64,000 bases of DNA from Globodera rostochiensis (taxonomy: Eukaryota > Nematoda > Chromadorea > Rhabditida > Heteroderidae), in the NCBI GenBank assembly GCA_018350325.1, contig JAEVLN010000003.1, forward strand, positions 3,000,681 through 3,064,680. The letters are read 5' to 3'. Of the stretch, positions 9,910 through 20,552 are shown piece by piece. Position numbers and translations under genes: made by a program. Numbering within the stretch: position 1 is the first letter of the stretch; every line of letters begins with the position of its first letter. Under the pieces are notes generated by a model. That model did not search any database, had not been told where the DNA came from, and was given only the letters and a program-made list of their open reading frames with translations.

Positions 9910-10373
9910 AGTGATCAATTGAAACGAGCTTCTGCTGGTCCTCATTTAATCAGCCAAATGAAAGAACAGAATGCTCTGCTCGTCAAACTGGAGCTGTATC
10001 AGAAAGAACAGCAGCTGAACATTGTCCACTTGCAGAAGACAGTTGTCACGTTGAGAGAAATTGTTAAATTTCGGTCTCAAATTTTGTTCATTTTCTTTTT
10101 TTGCTTTATATTTTAAAAAACCTATATTTCCTTAGGGCTAACACAACAAAATCGATGGGATTCCACGGCATGTCACGACAAACTGCACTTTTTAAGCCCG
10201 GTCAAATCAGAATTCACCGTTTGGTTTTGCTCAAGTGCATTAAGTCGTTGCAGCAATGCCTTCTGGTCACTTTGCATCAACAAAAACTGATCAATGGAAA
10301 CGAGCTTCTGCTGGTCCTCATTTAACCAGCCAATTTTCTCTTCCAATTTCTCGTAATCGGTTAAATTTGGCAT
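9910..10373. pseudogene. rearranged SPRY-family gene with inverted first exon
   Basis: On the + strand, 9956-10065 encodes the [20 protein letters not shown] coiled coil (compare 35460-35532), and 10138-10190 encodes the start of the SPRY domain ([12 protein letters not shown]). From about 10195 the sequence turns round: 10373 down to about 10200 on the - strand is the [20 protein letters not shown] first exon seen at 60636. A second small inverted piece of that exon lies at 9912-9955. The locus has therefore been broken by inversion and cannot encode a protein. Confidence 0.6.
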
Positions 10374-10445
10374 GTAGATTTCTATAAAATTGAAAATTAT
10401 TAACTAATGGAAAACATAAGTCAAATCACGAGAAACACCTAGGTA

Positions 10446-13211
10446 AATGTTGATCATAGGGCCCAGAAAGGAAATGACCCAAAACCACTTTTATAGGGTT
10501 TCTTATGCGCTAAAATTGAATAGGTAACTTGAAATTTTAGCGCGCTCGACTTTTAAACCGGTTTTTGAACGGTTTAAAAATTGTCTAAATGGAGATTTTT
10601 CACAAATTTTGTATCTTCCTGTGGGCCAATTGCAACAAATTTAGTATCATTCGACAAGATAATGGATTTCAAACATTTTTCCTAAACTTTTGACCTATTT
10701 TTCCGAGGTTAGCTCGTCGAGACAAAGCGATTAGTATATAATTTATGCCGTTTTGGAATGGGGTCCGGACAATTGGACAGTGGACACTCCGACAGTAAGG
10801 ACAACCCGATAGAAGTGGACAATTCGACAGTGAATAAAAATTTAAAAATCGAGATGAGAAGGGGGAAACCCGAGCTTTATTTGAATGGCGCGGGTTAAAA
10901 AACTCCTTGCCCAATCTTTATTCAACTTGTAGCCAAACATTAAGGGAAATAGATTGGCCTGTGAGCAAGAAGCAAGTTTTCGATTTTCGGTAAATTTTTA
11001 CATTTTGTTAAAAAATTGCGCAAAAATTCGAAAATTTGCGATTTTCAAAATACTAGATTTTAGAACTTTTAGATGCCAAAAGGTCGGTCGGTTCTTTTCG
11101 GTAAAGTACTGAAAAAGCGTTGGGGCCGAACACTAATAAAATTGTACGAGGGTCCATCCCAGCACTCGCTGGTATAGTAAAAGACCTCTTTTTTCTGCAA
11201 TCGAAGCAATTGTTTTTTCATCAGAAGTATTTTCCAAACAAGGCATGTTACATAGCAAAGAATTCATTTAGAAATTATTAATTTATGTTACCAGTTGCTG
11301 TTTTTTTGTAAGGCCATCAACAGGGCTTCCACTTTTAGGCACGAAAATTGCAAATAGGCGCCTAAATAGGCACAAAAATAGGCAAATAAAATTTTTACCG
11401 AAGGTTTTAACAAAAACAAAAAAGAAAAAATAAGCGATCATTTCTGCTTATTGCAGTTATAAATCATAAACCTATCAGTTTATCAACCTTTGAAAAATAC
11501 CCACGAATTTGCTCACAAACACGATTTAGACCATGGCATAAACACGTGAGATGTATGAGATTCGGATAGAAGAGTTTGAGGCCCTAAATTTGATCGTTGT
11601 TAATGTACATGGGAGTTTTTCATCCATGTAGTTTTGCCTTTATTTTTGGCATTTTTTGCATAATATCTCAAAATCCTGAAAAAAAGTCGCCAAAAATGTC
11701 GAAATAGGCATGAATTACGTACAAAATGTCGAAATAGGCATGAAAAAGGCACAAAAATGTCGAAATAGGCACAAGGCATTAGGCACAACCAGGGTCGCTG
11801 AGGCTCCACTGGATTTGGACTATCGCTACAGGGAAAATCCAGGCCTGAACCCAGGTCCAGGGCGGGCTCTACTTTTTGATTATGCTGTAAAGTAGATTTT
11901 GATCAAACAGTACAAATTTGTGAATTATCAAAAACCAATGTGCAAACATTTGCCGACAGTTATACTTTTTTTCAAACTCAACTAAAACAGATATACTTGG
12001 TATCATTAGGGACAAATTTTCTAGAATTTTTAAAGCGAGCTAAGCAATTCAAAAGTTTCGAAATTGAATGAAAATTCAATAATGGGAATATAGTGTCTGA
12101 CCATACACTGTCTGGCGCAAGGGTTTTCGGTATTTAAACTATGTTTCACTAAGTATCGAAACGATGTTTTTGAATTTTTGTATATATCAAACCACAGGCT
12201 ATTACCAAACATTCACAAATCAGCGTTATTCTAATCAGTTTTGTTGAACAAATAAAGTTTCTAATTAATAATCAAGATTCTTGCTTTTAGCGCAATTTCC
12301 AAATTTGGGTTGGGAGAGAGTAAAAGTGATCCTAATTAATGGGAAAATACCTCTTTCTATATACCGCTCAAACAAGTTTATTTCTTTTTAACATTTATTG
12401 TCTTAATCTCTAAGTTTAGGTCCAAGCTCCACGTGTTTATTGCGGAGACACCTGGGCCTATAGTCGATGGGCGCATTAATTTGGTAATAAACAAATGATT
12501 TTGGAGGTCTAAAATTTTTTTTGGGCGAAATTGCAACCTGGAGAATTTGATGCCAAAATGGACTGAAAAGCAAACAATTTTTTCCTTTTTTGGCTCTAAT
12601 ATTGGCGTTTTAGTAACAGAAACACATTGCGAGGATGGGGTCTTGCACGCCTGCTGTCCCAAAAGCGTCGGGAGTTAGCTTTTGGCGAAGGATCAAGCTA
12701 TGCCGCGTGTACGGGTGGTTCGTTTTATGAATTTGCAAAAGATATATAAAAATTTATAGGCAAACCATACGACATACGCCATTGCACCCTCGAAAAAGTA
12801 ATTCAGTGCTACGACAAATTTTGACATCTCGCAAATCTGGTAATAAACGAACCAGGTTTGTTGGTTAAGTACATTACGGGGTGGGGACAAATCGACAACC
12901 ACAACGATGTGAGAAAACCCTATCGGGAATTGGTTATGTCAAAGGCGTACCCAGGGGGGGGGGGCTGGGGGCGCTACAGCCCCCCGAAATTTTTTTTTGT
13001 CAATAACCTTCTCTCCCCCCCCCAAAAAAAATTAAACACATATGGGGGGACCCTTTTGGTTTTAAATTTATCATTCTTGGGCCAATTTTCTTAACAAATT
13101 GTCATCAAAAAATTAAAACCGGGTTAAAGGTCGAGCGCGCTAAATTTCAAGTTAATTCATTTTTAGTTAAGAAATCCTATAATTCCTTTCTGGGCCCTAT
13201 GATCACCATTT
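10446..13211. mobile_element. candidate DNA transposon remnant with about 110-bp inverted ends
   Basis: TGATCATAGGGCCCAGAAAG at 10451 is answered by CTTTCTGGGCCCTATGATCA ending at 13205. The match continues inward with gaps through GCGCGCTCGAC and (A)ACCGG(G)TT. The 2.76-kb interior has only short open frames, the longest on the - strand at 12378-12662 and 12693-12902. I could not recognise a transposase in them. A stretch rich in AAATAGGCAC repeats (11330-11790) looks like a separate insertion. No convincing target duplication was found. Confidence 0.45.
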
Positions 13212-13219
13212 TACGTTAT

Positions 13220-14130
13220 TTTGAATTCGCATTATAATTAAAAAATATATGATTTGTAAGGAGTTTTTTGTCGATACATCAAGAGCATAAATGGCGTTAA
13301 TAAATAAACGTTGTCAGGTGATAACCCAAAATTAAGACCTCCTCAAAATGGGAATTCGCATTATAATTAAAAAATTCTGATTTGTTTTTAAAAAAGAGAT
13401 GATCAGGGGCCTCTTTCTCGCCTTGGGGTTAAGTTTTCCCGGGTTAACAACTTAACCCGGGTTTATTTAACCCGAGTTAACACCAGTAACCGGCTTTCTC
13501 GTCTTTAACCTGGGTTAAGTTAACTCGGGTTAAATAAACCCGAGTTTATTCGCTTCCTCCTTTCATTTTTGATGCTTGGTTTGAAATTTTTAATTAAAAA
13601 ATAAATAAATAAAAACGTTAGTAATATTTTTTCGTTTTTGTTTAATAAAATCCTTGCCGATTTTAGCTTAAATTTTAGGAATTAAATGATTTATTTCATA
13701 TCATTTTAGTATAAAACTAATCATGTAATGTGATTAAAAATTTCTGTTAACATAAGAATTAATAAAATTTATAACACAACGTCTAACTACCGGGCTGAAG
13801 TCGGCTTTATACATTAAACATCTCCATTCATTGATTTCGTCACTTTTGCGACAAGTACACAATGATTGTTGTTGTTGACCATTGACCATTCAAAAATTAT
13901 TCCTCGCAATTTCCCGAAAACATAAGAAAGCTTCTTTCATCACTTCAATTATTTTTGCACATTTTTTGCGAAATAATTTAGGCTTTTTAGCATGAATTTT
14001 ATGTACATTAAGAGAAGCTTTTCACACAATTTCGACATAATTTAGGAGGTTTACTTTTGAAGAAATAGCATTTGAAAAAGAGAGAGACAGACGGTTAGAG
14101 TAAGGTGAGAAGGAGATTTTAATAATTTTG
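13220..14130. other. intergenic stretch with a GGGTTAA palindromic MITE
   Basis: 13403-13550 is a dense run of AACCCGGGTT, AACCCGAGTT and TTAACC motifs, self-complementary over its length. Related sequence lies at 46010-46080, ending GCAAGAGGCCCC, the complement of the GGGGCCTCTTTC that opens this one. The rest is AT-rich. 13850-14110 matches the flank and second intron of the F-box gene (compare 22605-22665 and 23340-23540). Confidence 0.5.
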
Positions 14131-14141
14131 TGATAATTCAG

Positions 14142-14526
14142 TTATGTCGACCAAACCGTCATTGAATTTCTTAAACTTCTTTTAAACTCTTCCGGGACAA
14201 CAGTTGCAATTTACGCAGCTGGGAAATTAAATTTGACGGGGGAGCGATTGACATTTCGACAAATAAAAGGAGGCAAATGAGTGTTTGTTGGTGCGTTGTC
14301 CGGTTGGGCGAGAAGAGGACAAATGGGCTAATTGGGAGGCGGAGGCAATTCAGTGGGAATGGCACCGACAATGGAATCGCAGCTCCATTAAATTCAACGA
14401 TAGGGACATCGGCTGCGGGTAAATGAATGAAATTCTTTCAAAATTTTGAAATATTCTAATTTCAGGATGGGTGAGGCAAAGGCAGCGCCAAGTGAGTGCA
14501 AAAAGTGCATGGCGGAGGGAATTTGA
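14142..14526 (+). pseudogene. deleted copy of the F-box-like gene
   Basis: Begins at the acceptor of the third exon of the gene at 22878-24290 ([10 protein letters not shown]). After about 70 bases it jumps to the [12 protein letters not shown] segment of the fourth exon, removing several hundred bases including an intron. An in-frame stop follows (ggcAAATGAgtg, where the intact gene reads AAATGG). The last exon with its stop is conserved at about 14465-14526. Clearly non-functional. Confidence 0.75.
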
Positions 14527-15121
14527 TGGATGGAATTTAAAATCCTCATTTGATACCTAAAATCCGTAAATACTCAAAATTTATGTTAACTTCGCTTCAT
14601 TTGTTATATATAGGTACAACAATTGATTTGAGCAACTTCCTGTCACAAAAGAGAAATTTTACATAATTTTTTTATGCGCATTTTTCAAAAGAATGTGATG
14701 CTTTTTTGCATTAAAAAATTGAAAATTTTGCCTCATTGTCCTTTCAAAAAACGACAAAATGAGGCTAAAACCTCTGATTTGGGAGCCCTGGTTAAGAGAT
14801 TTACAACCAAAAATTTAAAAATACGGCATTCTTTGAATTATAGTAATGAAAGAGGTCCGGCGGCGCCGTGGCAAAGATTTTAACGATATTTCTTAAGAAT
14901 AAATGCGTTATTGCCAGTTTTCCCAAAAAACCACAAAAAGTCCACAAGGAACTCGAAAGACCACAAAAATCCGCAAATCCGCATTTCAAAAAAAATCCTC
15001 ATTGGTCTTTCCAAAAACCACATACAAATGCGGTGTTTGATTTGAAATTCTGTTTTGTTTTTAAAAAAGAACATAAATTATTTATACAGATTTATTAATC
15101 TTGAAATAAAAAAATTTTAAA

Positions 15122-15394
15122 ATGTCAATTTCGTCTGAATCAATGGAAGAGGACATAATATCTGATCATGATCAGGGATTGCCAATGTTTTCAGAAGATT
15201 TGGGGCCAACTTTGATGGACAGAAACGCATTTTTTGCGTGCCAGAGTTGCCCTTTTAGAACGCCGACAAACGATAAATTTGCGAAAACCTCCTCAAGCGC
15301 CAGGCGAAAACCCCGACCAAAAATGTCGGGGTTCGGGGCGCTTGACCCTATTGAAAACGAAAATCGAAATAAATTTGTCAAATTGGAGCCATAG
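15122..15394 (+). CDS. hypothetical acidic 90-residue reading frame
   Basis: The frame starts MSISSESMEEDIISDHDQGL and contains one Cys-x2-Cys pair (FACQSC). Its 3' half overlaps a decayed copy of the first exon of the MNSRTSS-type SPRY genes (ACGATAAATTTGCGAAAACC against ACGATGAATTCGCGAACC) and then a CCCCGAC/GTCGGGG hairpin. It may be a chance fusion of unique sequence and repeat. No family is recognised, and coding status is doubtful. Confidence 0.2.
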   Translation: MSISSESMEEDIISDHDQGLPMFSEDLGPTLMDRNAFFACQSCPFRTPTNDKFAKTSSSARRKPRPKMSGFGALDPIENENRNKFVKLEP

Positions 15395-15469
15395 AAAAAA
15401 TTTTCGATTTTCGATGTTTTTTTCCTTTCGATATTCGATTTCGACATTTTTGTTAGTTTCGACACAGCC

Positions 15470-16040
15470 CCGCCCCTCAACCTCACCCCCGATTACCCCC
15501 TCCCCTTACTTCATTCCATCGCCCTATTCCATCCTTTCCCACCGGGGCTCTTTTCCGATGTTGCCCATTCGTTGTGTAATCGGGCAATCTCCCCACCCCT
15601 TTCACATATTTGTCCCCATTCATTCTCTCTTCGCTTCTTTTGCCTTTCCCTCCATTTACATTTTCTTTGTTCAATGTCTCCTCCGGGGACAAAACGATCA
15701 TCCCACTTTTCCATCACATTAGCTCATCTCTTTGCCCCCCTACGATGCCAATTCTGTCCGGATGTTTTGGTTTTTTTTCCTCAAAAGTCCGGGAAGCCCC
15801 GCGGCTACTAATAGGATTACGGTAATCCGTCTCTCCTCTGCTGGGCCTTTTCGGGGTTTGTTCAAAGATGATTGATTTTGCAGTTTGGGGTATTACCGAA
15901 TATTTTTTGACCCATCCAACAAAAAGTTTGACTTATTTTTATGCAAATTCCACTTGCCCTCAAGTCGGGTGGGACAATCGGAACACAAAAATGTCCCACA
16001 GAGATCGCCAAAGGCAATTCAATTTTTTTAATGTTTTTTA
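15470..16040. repeat. C-rich composite repeat block, partial copy
   Basis: Shortened version of the blocks at 1840 and 25900: TTTTCCGATGTTGCCCATTCG, TGTCTCCTCCGGGGACAAAACG, CTGGGCCTTTTCGGGG, and CCACTTGCCCTCAAGTCG with AGAGATCGCCAAAGGC. The long C runs and the G-rich module are mostly missing. Confidence 0.65.
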
Positions 16041-16099
16041 AACTACATAAATTAAGTGTTTACAGATGATTTATTTGCTAATTGGCTTTTTTGCTTTTA

Positions 16100-16380
16100 A
16101 AATTCCCTCGCAATTCTCCGGGTCAACATTTTGCTGGGAGCAAATAAAACATTCAAATTTATATACTAATAAAAAGAGATTAATTCCATCCAAAAGTGAA
16201 TGAATGTCCATCCCCCCCCCCCTCGTTTTTAGGTCAACAATTTGCCCACCGAAATCCATTCAATTTATTAAGATAATCGCAACTTTCAGTCTATATATAT
16301 ATATATATGTAAATTCATTTAAAACGCTTAAAACATTCATTTATTTTTTTAAAAACACTCTCTCATTCCAATTTTGTAGA
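16100..16380. promoter_or_regulatory. conserved 5' flank of type II/III SPRY genes, copy 1
   Basis: Carries the segment CGGGTCAACATTTTGCTGGGAGCAAATAAAAC, a C run, and CAGGTCAACAATTTGCCCACCG, then a poorly conserved AT tract. The same order lies upstream of the starts at 20553, 34296 and 60636. The conservation suggests a shared promoter or 5' UTR carried along by duplication. Confidence 0.4.
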
Positions 16381-16383
16381 AAT

Positions 16384-16576
16384 TAGCACTTGAGCAAAAG
16401 CCAACGGTTAATTCTGAACAACAAAAAACTGATCAAAAAGCACTGATTGTGATGGAGGAAAGAGTTGCGAAACTCGAGCTCGAAAATGTGAATTTTTTAA
16501 CAAAAACATTTCAATTCTTTTTCTTGCCATTTATTCAGAAGGAACTCCGCACCAAGTTGAAGGAGTGTCAGAAACA
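16384..16576 (+). pseudogene. truncated first exon of an MSNLTEY-type SPRY gene, cut by a gap
   Basis: Matches 60760-60960 closely: Leu-Glu-Gln-Lys-Pro, then a Val-Met-Glu-Glu-Arg-Val-Ala-Lys-Leu-Glu-Leu-Glu-Asn exon with its GTGAAT donor, then an acceptor (TTTATTCAG) and the start of the Lys-Glu-Leu-Arg-Thr-Lys-Leu-Lys-Glu-Cys-Gln exon. The start codon part is deleted, and ten Ns interrupt it at 16577-16586. What follows the gap is unrelated, so the assembly may be joined wrongly here. Confidence 0.6.
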
Positions 16577-16586
16577 NNNNNNNNNN

Positions 16587-17420
16587 TTGCATACCAAAAT
16601 GGATAATTTTGATCTTTTTCTGGCAAATGACAGAATAGAAATTTATCGTTACCGTATATCCTAAAATAGAGCCCCCGGGGGCTCTATTGTTCAACCCCCC
16701 AAAAAAGGGGGGCTCTATTTTAGGGCGAGGGGCTCTATTGTTCAACCTATTTTTTTAGAAAATCAACAAAGTGGTAAAATCAATCGCCGAATAGAAATTT
16801 ATTATTAGATAAAAACCATTTCCCTTTTTTTGGCCGCGTTATTAAAGATGTAGTCTTGCATACCAAAATTTGGATAATTTTGACCTTAAAGAACTGGTGG
16901 ATTTTTTTTAAATTAAGGTTTTATGCAATGAAAAGTAGGGTTATACGGGACCGTGACTTTTAATCATCATTTCAACATCTATGATTTTTTCAATTTTTAA
17001 ATAAATCTGTTATCGTCTTTTATAATGTGGGACGAAGGAACATTTCGTCCTAAACGGAAAGCGTTTGGGTAATCTTTTTTATTGCACAAATCGTTCAAAA
17101 ATGCACGAAAAAAGGGCAAAAGTTATTATCACCAAAGAAATTCGTGAACATTTTTGATGTGTTGTGTCGGCGCACCGTTTTTTTGAAGGTTTTTTAAAAA
17201 AAGTTTCCTAAATTTTATTTTTCTCTGGCATCACAGAGCGCAAATCCCGCGCGGGATCCCGCAAATTTAAAATGCGGGATTTGCGGAATTTTCGGGATTA
17301 TTCCCGCAAATCCGATCCCGCACGAGATTTTGAAAACTAATCCCGCAGCGGGATCCGCAAATGCGATTCAATTAAAAACATTCAAAAGTTAAGAAAGGAA
17401 GATTTTATATGGCAAAAAAA
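16587..17420. other. repeat-rich intergenic stretch
   Basis: 16665-16745 contains a near-palindrome of GAGCCCCCGGGGGCTCTATTGTTCAACC motifs (also near 22975). 17228-17360 is a run of GCGGGATCCCGC and GCGGGATTTGCGG motifs, a self-complementary repeat like those of the MITEs in this window, beginning CAGAGCGCAAATCCCGC but lacking a matching right end. No gene is seen. Confidence 0.4.
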
Positions 17421-17423
17421 TTT

Positions 17424-18492
17424 TTATTGACCATTCCCCGAATTCGAGTTCCCAATTTCCTGAACATTTGCCGCGGCATTCACTTCAACAGAATGTCCAT
17501 CGACAGAATTTGGTTGAAATTTTTCTCGTTTAAATTGCTTTTTCCATTTATACAAAGTGGCAGTTCCAATTTTCAACCTTTTGGCAATGTCCCCGTCACT
17601 AATTTTAGAATTATTGTCCTTAATTTCATAATAACGTTTGATCAATTCCTTTTGTTCGCTGTGGGAGTGTTTATTTGTTTCTGTAAAAGAATTTTTAATT
17701 AATATTGAATAAATTAATAAATTTGGGCTCGAAATACTCACTGGTTTGGCCAAATTTACGTTTCCACTTGTAAATTGTTGCAACACTGAGGCCCAACTCT
17801 TTTGCGACAGTTTTATCTATTTGATACGGATAAGAATTTTTGAATCCGGCCCGCTTTAACTCGGCTTTCATTTGATCAAATTTCTCTACCAAATGTTTAC
17901 TTTCTTCTTTTTCATAAAACACTTTTTGACTTAGGCCAAATTCTTTTTTCCATTTATATATTTTTGAGCGATTCACTTTTAAATGTTTAGCAATTTCATT
18001 TTCAATTTGAGTCCATTCGTTTGCCGAATATTTTCCCTGTTGCTTAAATTCGTTTCTCATTACAAGGAATTTGTCGACAATTTTACGTTTTAGTTCATCT
18101 TCAGCAATATTTTCTTTTGAAGTCATTTCTTTGATCTGTTCATCGTCATTTTCGGCATTATCAGAGTGATCAGGCTCTGTGAGAGGAGGATTCTGATCAG
18201 TTGAATTGGGTTCAATTTGTCCAGAGTGATCAGGCTCTGTGAAAGGAGGATTCTGATCAGTTGAATTGGTCAATTTATCCAAGCTGGATGTTGTGCCGAT
18301 CGATTTGGTGATGGACATTTGTTCAAGCGTTAATTTATGCCATTCTTCGTCTTTGTCATTGCCCCACCATCCTTCTCCGAATATTTCATCAATTATTTTG
18401 TGTGGCAATTCCTCCAATTGTACGGATACGGTTTTGTCGAGTGAATTTGTTGCAAAGAATGCCACCAAAATTAAAACCCAAAATCCTTCCAT
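17424..18492 (-). CDS. predicted secreted protein with three helix-turn-helix-like repeats
   Basis: Two exons on the - strand, 18492-17742 and 17680-17424, joined by a 61-base phase-1 intron (donor GTGAGTATTT, acceptor TTTTACAG), give 335 residues. Residues 1-20 look like a signal peptide (MEGFWVLILVAFFA, then Thr-Asn-Ser). Residues 76-110 contain a duplicated NSTDQNPPxTEPDHS unit, followed by an acidic stretch. Three related repeats of about 45-52 residues follow near 135-186, 197-248 and 260-305. Each has a basic helix, then an I-A-K-x-L-x-(L/I/V) helix, a turn and a final S-K-I-Y-K-W-K-K-E-F-G-like helix. This pattern resembles homeodomain-like or transposase helix-turn-helix domains and suggests nucleic-acid binding. 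A secretion signal on such a protein is unusual. I do not recognise the family; a nucleus-targeted effector is inference. Confidence 0.75.
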
Positions 18493-18765
18493 TTAACGGA
18501 AAATTCGATATGGAAAAATTTGTCAATTTTTTTGCGTTAAGAATTCTCTCAAAAATATTCTTAAATTAAAAAAATAGTAAAATATTCAATTTTTTTCAAT
18601 ATTAATAAATAATACCCATTCTGATATTTCTTTAATATTTTTTTGAACCGGGGACCAAATCAATATTCTGACATCTCATAATGAACCAAATCAATAAATG
18701 AGGCCAAAAATGAGCTTTTCAACAACTAAATGGGGATAGTTCAACTGGGCGCTCGGCAAAAATTC
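18493..18765. promoter_or_regulatory. region between head-to-head copies of the HTH-repeat gene
   Basis: AT-rich interval upstream of the - strand start at 18492 and upstream of the degenerate + strand copy. It would include the promoter of the intact gene. Two short AATCAATA(T/A)-containing repeats (ACCAAATCAATATTCTGACATC and ACCAAATCAATAAATG) are visible; no firm motif assignment. Confidence 0.3.
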
Positions 18766-18769
18766 GCCC

Positions 18770-19000
18770 GAATGGCACTCTCCAACCATTGCAAGCGGCT
18801 AAAAAGCAAGAAATTGATGAAACTGTTGCAAAAGAGTCGGTTCTCAATTTTAGCACAATTTACAATTGGAAACTGTGAACTTGGCCAATCCAGTGAGTTA
18901 ATTTTATTATTTAAATTAATTTAATACAAGCACCAAAACATAAATACGCCATACAAACAAAAGGAATTGATGAACCTGTGGTGTATGGCAGTGAGTATGT
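18770..19000 (+). pseudogene. degenerate head-to-head copy of the HTH-repeat gene
   Basis: About 18811-18895 reads Glu-Ile-Asp-Glu-Thr-Val-Ala-Lys-Glu, then Thr-Ile-Tyr-Asn-Trp-Lys. This matches the second repeat of the protein at 17424-18492 (QIDKTVAKELGLSVATIYKW). A stop interrupts it, and then CTTGGCCAATCCAGTGAGT matches that gene's exon end and donor (TTTGGCCAAACCAGTGAGT). At 18935-18975 CAAACAAAAGGAATTGATGA matches the start of its second exon. The copy has lost most of the first exon and is not translatable. Confidence 0.65.
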
Positions 19001-19465
19001 TTAAAGTGATTGTGGCATTTGGGGGGGGGGGGGGGTCGGCGGTGCCGATAAACGCCGCCGAGAAAAGTTTTGTAATTTTTGCTCAATTTTGTTAAAAAAA
19101 TAAAAATTTTCTGAAAATAGGATTTGGCCCTCACAAAGCTGGCACTTTTGCTATCGCTGACCTCCACCGACTCGCAATCAGCAGAACAGTCCTTTTGGAG
19201 CACTTTTATAATTGTAAAGAAAAAAATTTCAAACTTTCGAATTAATTACTCCAAAATTTCCCCGATTTAAACAACAACAACAACAACAACAAACAAACAA
19301 AATGTGCCTTCTTACCCCTCGGGGGTGCCACCATATTGTCCTGGAAAGAAACCGCGGGCATTTGCCGCAACAAAATGTGATCTTAAAAAAGAATTCTCAC
19401 AAAAATTATTTAACTTTTGAACAAGGATTGCTCCCGACCCCGATTCCCGACATGCCAACCCCAAT
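19001..19465. other. repeat-containing spacer
   Basis: Holds a G run joined to GTCGGCGGTGCCGATAAACGCCGCCGA, a short inverted-repeat element also seen near 39030 and 53540. An unassigned open stretch follows an acceptor (AAAATAG) at about 19110-19205. A CAA/ACA run lies at 19270-19300, then a copy of the 3' flank of the SPRY genes (GAAAGAACC..GCGG..CATTTGCCGCAACAAAATGTG). Confidence 0.35.
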
Positions 19466-19470
19466 TAAAG

Positions 19471-19815
19471 GACACGAGTCAACTGAAGGGCGAACAAAGT
19501 GCAAGGATGGTGGAGGAGTATCCGCAACAACAGCAACAGAACATCGACTCGTTGACTGAGACACGAAAGGGAAATTTCAATTAAAATTGTAATAAATTTT
19601 GTGGCAAAATTAGCAAGATTGAGCAATTTGGTTACAATTTTAACTCCGGCGGGGCAATGGCACGATACGGTTAAAAACTTTCTTTTAATATTTATTAGCT
19701 AACATTCTGGACTTTAAACAGGATCTTTTTCGAATCGCGGGGGCAATTGTTCTATTTATTTTCATCATTTATACGGTCATCAATTGAATGCGCAAAAAGA
19801 AAATCGTCTCAATGG
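19471..19815 (+). pseudogene. decayed coiled-coil and membrane exons of a SPRY-family gene
   Basis: 19471-19575 matches the GTSQLKGE exon but has lost its donor. About 19612-19675 matches the following exon with an altered end (GATACGGTTAAAAA). 19722-19812 is the membrane exon ([12 protein letters not shown]), with a deletion after Thr-Val that shifts the frame. These remnants precede the compact SPRY gene at 20553. Confidence 0.55.
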
Positions 19816-20319
19816 TAAAAAAAGAAATTTTGTTTCAGAATTTGGAAATTTCCCCGTCTTTTAGGCATCCGTATGAGCTTTAAATTTTGAAAAAAATAAG
19901 AATTATACTGTCCAAAGAAACCTCAGCCATTGCGGACATTTTTATTCCACCGTACACTTTCCGTTATTGGCCCCGGCGGGGGTTCTCACAAAAAGTCCGA
20001 CGGGAATGCCGGTTCCAACTCGTTCCCTTTAATTAATTAAAATTGCGATCTTAAATTACGCATTTGTCCATGCGTGTTGCCAATCAAATTAACTGTGGAT
20101 GAGGGTGTAAAATAGCTTACATAGGGTTATTTTCTCACTTTTCCAAACTCTTTTTTGAACTGTTTCCTAATTCGTCCATTTGCTTTTGTCCGTTACCGAA
20201 ATTCAGATAATTTGGAGAGGGCACAAAAATGTCAGTAGATATCGGATTTCCGGTCCTTAGATTTATTGAACGCAAATGTCCCAATTCATTTTGTCAAATC
20301 CAATAAAAAGCCTTAATGC

Positions 20320-20552
20320 ATGGTCCCAGATGAAAATCTCGCAATTTGCCGGGTCAACATTTTGCTGGGAGCAAATAAACACCCCCCCCCCTTTTCAGGT
20401 CAACAATTTGCCCCATCGCAAAAATCCATTCAAATATTTAAAAAATGATTCCATCTTTCAGTCTATAAATACCTTTGAATCGGTTAAAGTTCATTATTTA
20501 ACTTATGTCATTTTATATAAACTAAAATTTAAGAATTTTTTAGTAAATGAAC
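20320..20552. promoter_or_regulatory. conserved 5' flank of SPRY locus 2
   Basis: Same block as at 16100 and 60300: CGGGTCAACATTTTGCTGGGAGCAAATAAAC, C run, CAGGTCAACAATTTGCCCCATCG, then AT-rich sequence with CTTATGTCATTTTATATAAACTAAAA immediately upstream of the start; the last part is almost identical upstream of 34296. Confidence 0.45.
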
